Positions 6,063-10,200 of a stretch of DNA of 10,200 bases are shown here, in pieces. Source of the DNA: Phycisphaerales bacterium UBA1926 (GTDB lineage Bacteria > Planctomycetota > Phycisphaerae > Phycisphaerales > UBA1924); contig DDFO01000026.1 in assembly GCA_002337215.1 (NCBI GenBank), positions 27,689 to 37,888 on the forward strand, given 5' to 3'. Both the position numbers and the translations under genes were made by a program. The notes beneath the pieces were generated by a model that saw only the letters and a program-made list of their open reading frames with translations, ran no database searches and was not told where the DNA came from. The number at the start of each line of letters is the position of its first letter. Position 1 is the first letter of the stretch.

Positions 6063-8288
6063 TTACGGGCAACCGGACGTGAACGACTCGACGAACGCCG
6101 TGATGTCGGCGAGGTCGAAGACGCCGATCGGCGGGGCGAGGTCGACCTCGGGGCTTCCGAAGAGGAACCGGCCCGTGAAGAAGCTGATGTCGGCGAGGTC
6201 GAGCACGCCAAACGGAGCGGCGAGGTCGGCGACGCAGACGGTCGGGTCCTCGTAGATCAGGTTGGACGCGGGGACGACACCCGACCCGCCCGGGCCTGCC
6301 CAGCGGTAGATGAGTCCCGCGCCGCCCCCGGCTTCGAAGAACTCGATGCGGAGCGCGTGGGGGCCCTGCTTGAGCCCGATCTGTCCGCCCGCGGTCTGCA
6401 TGCCGTGCAGGCCGTTGTTGTCGACGACGAGTTCGTCACCGATGTAGAGCAGCGATCCGTCGTCGGACTCGGTCTCGAGTGTGTAGAGCCCGTCGGCAGG
6501 GGCGACGAGGTAGCCCTCGAAGACGGCGCCGACGTTGTCGTTGAGCGGGCCACCCACGCCGGGACCGTTGGTGGAGGCGAAGTTGACGTCGGAGACGACG
6601 CCTTCCTGCACGACGGTGAACCCCGAGGTGAAGTCGGGGACGACGGCGTTGCCCGGACCGATGTCGTACCACGTGCCCTCGAGGCCGGGCGAGGCGGTGG
6701 CGACGAACTCGGGGTCGCGGAACTCGAGGATCTCGACGGTGACGTTCGCCGACTGGCCTGCGGTGGTCGTGTACGAGAACGAGTCGAATCCGGTCTGGTC
6801 AGCCGAGGGGGTGTAGCGGACGAAGTGCCCGGTGGGATCGCCGGTCGGGTTGTCCCATCCCTGGATGGTCGCGGTGCCGCCCCCGCTGGTGACTGCGTCG
6901 ACGGAGGCGAGGCCCACTGGGGCACAGTTGGAGCCGTGGTCGTTGGCGAGCACGAAGATGTCGGTGGCCTCGCCCGCGATCGCCTGGGCGGTGTCGTTGA
7001 ACGCGCCGGGGGTGGGCTCGAGGTTGCAGGGCGCATCGACCGCGAGGTAACTCAGGATGCGGTCCTGCACGCGGGAGTGGAACCGCAGGTCGATGTTGGG
7101 CAGGCCTCCGCTGCAGGTGTGGCAGTAGGACATGATCGTGCCGTTGAGATTGCCTTGGCATGTAGGGCCGCCATCGAAATTGCGGCCGCAGTTATCGATG
7201 GGCGGGTCGTAGCCGTCGTGGGTGTGCAGCGTGCCGAAGTTGTGCCCCAGCTCGTGGCTCACAACGACGAGGTCCCAGTTCTGGTTGCTGTTCTGCTGGA
7301 GGGGGTAGGGGAACGCGCCGTCCATGTAGGACGAGACGCCGTAGCCCCACTGGTCGTTGCACATGACGCTGAGGTAGGCGACGCCGCCGTAGCCGGTGTT
7401 CGCGCCGGTGAACAGGTGGGTCAGATCGCGCTGGACGTGCTGCTGGGCGGCGCGCCAATGGTCGCGGACCTGGAGGAGCGGGTCGGGCTCGGTGGACCCG
7501 TTGTACGGATCGACGTTGCTCGAGAAGGTGCGGAGGTAGGGGACCGCGAGCCGGACATTGACGTCGCGCTGGTAGACCTCGCTGATGGCGGCCATCAGGA
7601 AGAGCGAGTACTCCGCGGCGGCGATGGCGTTGCTCCCGAACCGCTCCTGCGTCCACTCATAGTCGCTGTCGATCGCGATGCGGACGACGCGGCAGGGGGC
7701 CGTGCCGCGGTTCTGGTTCCCGTGCTCGGCGAGTGTCGCCTCGTCGTAGACGGGCTGCCCGAGCGGGGCGAAGTCGATGAAGTTTGCTTCGTCGATCGCG
7801 CAGGTGGGGAGGGCGTCGCCCAGACGGATGTCGGCGAGATCGGTGATGAGCAGCGGGTTGGCGTTCTGTGCGCCGGCGTTCAGGCCGCCGCTGGAGATGC
7901 TGTAGGTCGCGCCGTCCATCTCGATGAAGCCGTTGGTGGCGTGCGCGCCGATGCCGACGACGACGAGCGAGTCGTCCTTGCCGGTGACCTTGCCGCGGAG
8001 CAGCGTGATGTCGGGCTTCGCGTGCTCGGCGTTGTCGACGACGAACACCGCGTCGTCGGTCCAGACGCTGAAGCGTTCGAGTTCGAGATCGACATGCCCG
8101 CCGGCGACGGGGAGCGCAAACAAGCGCACGGTGTCGTCCATGTTCACCGTCGCGTAACGCGCCGGCGCGAACGCGGTGGCGAGGGCCGACTCGGGTGAGT
8201 CGACCTCGCGGAGATCGATATCGATGGCGAGCGCGGGCGTCAGGGCCCCGGCAACAACAGCCAGCGCGGCGATTCGGTTCTTCATCAT
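6063..8288 (-). CDS. secreted reprolysin-like zinc metalloprotease with Ig-like, PA14 and dockerin-like domains (copy B)
   Basis: This 741-residue paralogue of the downstream protease is similar over its whole length, about two thirds identical by eye. The signal peptide is standard (Lys3 and Arg5, hydrophobic 6-19, likely cleavage after ALA at 21). The M12B-like propeptide includes LLRGKVTGKDDSLVV (97-111) and Cys163. The catalytic domain has HELGHNFGTLH (345-355; His345, Glu346, His349, His355) and the Met-turn MSYC (386-389). An Ig-like domain (430-520), PA14 domain (534-680; GAVFEGYLVAPADG, 587-600) and twin dockerin-like tag (685-741) follow. It lacks about 17 residues that copy A carries after the propeptide, and has a short extra loop after the zinc motif (DNCGRNFDGGPTC, 365-377). 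The ATG at 8288, rather than the one at 8285, is chosen because GAGGGG sits 8 nt upstream. Expected role: extracellular protein degradation; target unknown. Confidence 0.94.
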   Translation of the reverse strand: MMKNRIAALAVVAGALTPALAIDIDLREVDSPESALATAFAPARYATVNMDDTVRLFALPVAGGHVDLELERFSVWTDDAVFVVDNAEHAKPDITLLRGKVTGKDDSLVVVGIGAHATNGFIEMDGATYSISSGGLNAGAQNANPLLITDLADIRLGDALPTCAIDEANFIDFAPLGQPVYDEATLAEHGNQNRGTAPCRVVRIAIDSDYEWTQERFGSNAIAAAEYSLFLMAAISEVYQRDVNVRLAVPYLRTFSSNVDPYNGSTEPDPLLQVRDHWRAAQQHVQRDLTHLFTGANTGYGGVAYLSVMCNDQWGYGVSSYMDGAFPYPLQQNSNQNWDLVVVSHELGHNFGTLHTHDGYDPPIDNCGRNFDGGPTCQGNLNGTIMSYCHTCSGGLPNIDLRFHSRVQDRILSYLAVDAPCNLEPTPGAFNDTAQAIAGEATDIFVLANDHGSNCAPVGLASVDAVTSGGGTATIQGWDNPTGDPTGHFVRYTPSADQTGFDSFSYTTTAGQSANVTVEILEFRDPEFVATASPGLEGTWYDIGPGNAVVPDFTSGFTVVQEGVVSDVNFASTNGPGVGGPLNDNVGAVFEGYLVAPADGLYTLETESDDGSLLYIGDELVVDNNGLHGMQTAGGQIGLKQGPHALRIEFFEAGGGAGLIYRWAGPGGSGVVPASNLIYEDPTVCVADLAAPFGVLDLADISFFTGRFLFGSPEVDLAPPIGVFDLADITAFVESFTSGCP

Positions 8289-8296
8289 GCAATCAT

Positions 8297-8302
8297 CCCC
8301 TC
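8297..8302 (-). promoter_or_regulatory. ribosome binding site deciding the start of metalloprotease copy B
   Basis: On the minus strand this reads GAGGGG and lies 8 nt before the ATG at 8288. The second ATG at 8285 would be 11 nt away, so the first of the two adjacent Met codons is preferred. Confidence 0.65.
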
Positions 8303-8422
8303 TGCCAGGATTCGGCAGCAGACACAAACAAACGGAGCCGTTCATCCCCACGAGCGGACCCACCCGGCACGGAAACCCGGGTCGTGATACATCAATATCG
8401 TCGAAAGTGATGCGGGACGCAA

Positions 8423-8478
8423 GCATTCCGAGTGTTGGTCCGCCGGCTCTTCGGAGCCGGCACGCTCGGGTGGCATGC
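8423..8478 (+). other. multi-part stem-loop with a UUCG tetraloop in the intergenic region
   Basis: GCCGGCTC (8442-8449) and GAGCCGGC (8454-8461) form a perfect 8-bp stem closed by C(UUCG)G on the plus strand, an unusually stable loop. Stacked outside is CCGAGTGT (8428-8435) pairing with ACGCTCGG (8462-8469) with one G-U wobble, and further out GCAT/ATGC (8423-8426 with 8475-8478). The tetraloop and the wobble both favour a plus-strand RNA, although both flanking genes are on the minus strand. On the minus strand only the inner stem forms perfectly, and it could end the phosphatase transcript, without a U tract. The rest of 8289-8519 shows nothing else I can name beyond the copy B ribosome binding site. 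Confidence 0.4.
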
Positions 8479-8519
8479 CATCAGTTCTTTCGAGGGACCT
8501 GGAATGCGATTGTCGGTTG

Positions 8520-10200
8520 TTATCGGTCGTGAACGGCGACGCTCGCGATCGTCAGGTCGTCGGCGTAGCGCTGGGTGCCGGCGTGCTCGCTGAGGGCGGC
8601 GGCGAGGGCCGAGACGTCCTCCCCGGGCGTTGTGGTTTTCGCGAGCACCGCCTCGGCTCGATCGTGGCCGAACTGCTCGCCCCCGGGGTTGGGCTGCTCG
8701 ATGAGCCCATCGCTGTAAGCAAGGACGCGGGCGCCAACCGGGAGCGGACACGTTTCTGTGGTGTAGGTGGCGGCCGGCTCGATCCCGAGCAGGTGGCCCC
8801 CCTCGCACTCGATGCGTCGTGCGCCGTCTTCGCTCGCGATCATCCAGTGGCCGTGCCCCGCGTCGACGAACTCGAGCGTGCCGGTCTCGGTGTCGATGAC
8901 GCCCAGGAACAGCGAGATGAATTCGCCGTCGCCGCTGCGTGCGCACGCGGAGATGTTGGCGTGGGTGATCGCCTCGTGGGGCGCGTCGCCGTGCATGAGC
9001 GAGGCGCGTAGGCCGGCCTGGATCGTTGCCATGAGGATCGCGGCGCCCGAGCCCTTGCCCATCACATCGCCCAGGAAGAAGGCGAGGCGGGTGTCGGTGA
9101 GCGGGACGACGTCGAAGAGGTCGCCCGCGACGGTGCTGCCCGGCGTGTTGATCATCGCGTACTCGAACGGTCCGATGACGCCCGTGGGCTCGGGCATCAG
9201 ACGGATCTGCGCCTCGCGCGCGGCGCGGATCTCGTCGAGCATCCGGGCGCTGTGTTTCTCGAGATCGATGCGCTTGAGGTTGGCGAGGGCGAGCCCGCAC
9301 ATCCGGCTGACGGCCTGACAGAATGCGGCGGCGTCCTGGGCGACGGCATCCCCCGAATCGCGGGCGTCGAGGTAGATGTACGCCTCGACGCTGGTGCCCA
9401 GCGAGATGGGGGCGCACAGGGCGCTGCTGATGCCCAGGCGGATGATGCTTTCGCCGTAGTTGGCGTTGCTGTCGTTGGTCATGCGCACGATCTCGCCGTT
9501 GCTGGCGGCGCTGATCAGCGAGCGCGAGAAACTGAACCCCTTGGCGGGGTCCATGAAGGGAGTGTCGCCCGCCTCGATGTCGGCCGTCGATTCGGGGGTG
9601 ACCGCGGCGAGGACCTGGACGTCGCCCGACGTGCTGACCTGGCGGATGAACGCGGCGCGGCGGAAGCCCGTGCCCTGGGTGACGGCCGCGAGCGCGCGCT
9701 CGCCGAGCTCACGCTCGCTGCTCGCGGCGTTGATCCCCGCGGCGCACTCGATGAGCAGGTCGAGCCTCTGCTGGGCGACCGAGCGGAGCTCGCGGACGGG
9801 GACCCGCTGCACGCGGTGGCTCGTGGTCGCGAGGTCGTTGGTGGTGGGGAGGCTCGTGCTCCGGTCGGCGTCGTCGATGACGCGGAGTGTCCAGGGGCCG
9901 ACGCGGATGAGGTCACCATCATGGAGCGGCGCGGGCTGCTCGGCGGCGAGTTTGATGCCGTTGAGATAGGTCCCGTGCCGGCTCTCGAGATCGGTGAGCA
10001 GCCAGTTGATGCCGCGGCGCATGATCCGGCAGTGCCGCCTCGAGATGGTCTTGTCGGAGAGCTGGTGATCGACGTTGGATGACCGCCCCAGCACCGCGGG
10101 GTTGCCCGGCATGAGCGTGATCGGGTCGAGGGCGGGCCCCGCGATCGCCTCGAGGCGGAGCGTGCGCAGCTTGGGTTCGGGGACGGCGTCCCCCCGCCTG
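8520..10200 (-). CDS. FHA-GAF-SpoIIE (PP2C-type) serine/threonine phosphatase (5' partial)
   Basis: This is a cytoplasmic signalling phosphatase of the RsbU/SpoIIE kind, which usually dephosphorylates an anti-sigma-factor antagonist. Numbering from the ATG at 10112: an FHA domain over 1-80 (LGRSS 8-12, SRRHC 24-28, SRHGTYLNG 44-52), which binds phosphothreonine; a GAF sensor domain about 115-280; a helical linker with the typical AQIRLMP (301-307); and a SpoIIE domain 315-527. The metal-binding Asp residues are in place: AGDLFD (329-334), GDVMGKGSGAA (348-358), YSDG (466-469) and DDLT (518-521), so it should be active. The frame stays open to the right edge, and the residues before Met1 (LRTLRLEAIAG, encoded near 10137-10169) look like the first FHA strand, so the real start is outside the window. 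No antagonist or kinase gene is visible nearby. It ends with TAA at 8520-8522. Confidence 0.94.
   Translation of the reverse strand, partial: RRGDAVPEPKLRTLRLEAIAGPALDPITLMPGNPAVLGRSSNVDHQLSDKTISRRHCRIMRRGINWLLTDLESRHGTYLNGIKLAAEQPAPLHDGDLIRVGPWTLRVIDDADRSTSLPTTNDLATTSHRVQRVPVRELRSVAQQRLDLLIECAAGINAASSERELGERALAAVTQGTGFRRAAFIRQVSTSGDVQVLAAVTPESTADIEAGDTPFMDPAKGFSFSRSLISAASNGEIVRMTNDSNANYGESIIRLGISSALCAPISLGTSVEAYIYLDARDSGDAVAQDAAAFCQAVSRMCGLALANLKRIDLEKHSARMLDEIRAAREAQIRLMPEPTGVIGPFEYAMINTPGSTVAGDLFDVVPLTDTRLAFFLGDVMGKGSGAAILMATIQAGLRASLMHGDAPHEAITHANISACARSGDGEFISLFLGVIDTETGTLEFVDAGHGHWMIASEDGARRIECEGGHLLGIEPAATYTTETCPLPVGARVLAYSDGLIEQPNPGGEQFGHDRAEAVLAKTTTPGEDVSALAAALSEHAGTQRYADDLTIASVAVHDR

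Noticed and set aside
5741..6211. Upstream extension of the copy A reading frame
   Set aside because: It would begin inside copy B and cross a clear intrinsic terminator. The signal peptide and ribosome binding site place the start at 5740 (or 5755).
5964..8198. Long open frame on the plus strand (744 codons) opposite metalloprotease copy B
   Set aside because: It lies antisense to a gene with recognisable domains, consists of low-complexity Val/Gly/Asp/Glu-rich sequence, and its counterpart opposite copy A (3758-5428) has the same character. Both arise from strong G/C bias at third codon positions.
8392..9417. Arg/His/Pro-rich open frame (341 codons) on the minus strand overlapping the phosphatase
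   Set aside because: It is a shifted-frame shadow of the phosphatase gene, with no recognisable domain and an amino-acid mix typical of out-of-frame GC-rich DNA.

Overview
The window is GC-rich (about two thirds G+C by eye) bacterial chromosome. It most resembles a member of the Planctomycetota, class Phycisphaerae. The indications are strong G/C at third codon positions, weak Shine-Dalgarno use at some genes, large secreted multidomain proteins ending in a planctomycete-style dockerin-like tag of the 'CPADLA...GVLDLADI' type, and an FHA-GAF-SpoIIE regulator. The assignment is an inference from protein style; no rRNA or other phylogenetic marker lies in the window.

Layout, left to right. (1) 1-1965 (+), open at the left edge: a fusion of a SpsF-like nucleotidyltransferase fold with a C-terminal radical SAM/SPASM-like region that has lost most of its cluster cysteines. 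It converges on the next gene with an 18-bp gap and a hairpin across both stop codons. (2) 1984-2448 (-): a small zinc deaminase closely resembling yeast cytosine deaminase Fcy1. (3) 2449-2739: a 291-bp divergent control region with three copies of an 8-mer arranged as overlapping inverted repeats, and an extended -10 promoter that would give a nearly leaderless upp mRNA. (4) 2740-3381 (+): uracil phosphoribosyltransferase (upp). A strong symmetrical hairpin lies between upp and the convergent gene that follows. (5) 3464-5740 (-) and 6063-8288 (-): two tandem paralogues encoding secreted metalloproteases (signal peptide, reprolysin-like propeptide and catalytic domain, Ig-like domain, PA14 domain, twin dockerin-like tag). 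Each has a Shine-Dalgarno at the same 8-nt spacing, and a clear intrinsic terminator separates them. (6) 8289-8519: intergenic, with a compact stem-loop capped by a UUCG tetraloop. (7) 8520 to the right edge (-): an FHA-GAF-SpoIIE (PP2C-type) phosphatase, open at its 5' end.

The best-supported functional link is pyrimidine salvage: the deaminase would turn cytosine into uracil, and Upp would turn uracil plus PRPP into UMP. The two protease genes look like a local duplication of an exported degradative enzyme. The phosphatase and the SpsF/radical-SAM-like protein have no evident link to the rest. I found no mobile element, CRISPR array, tRNA or rRNA. No single new multi-gene system is evident. 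The most unusual items are the degenerate radical SAM fusion, the fungal-type cytosine deaminase paired with upp, the overlapping inverted repeats between them, and the intergenic UUCG-capped structure.
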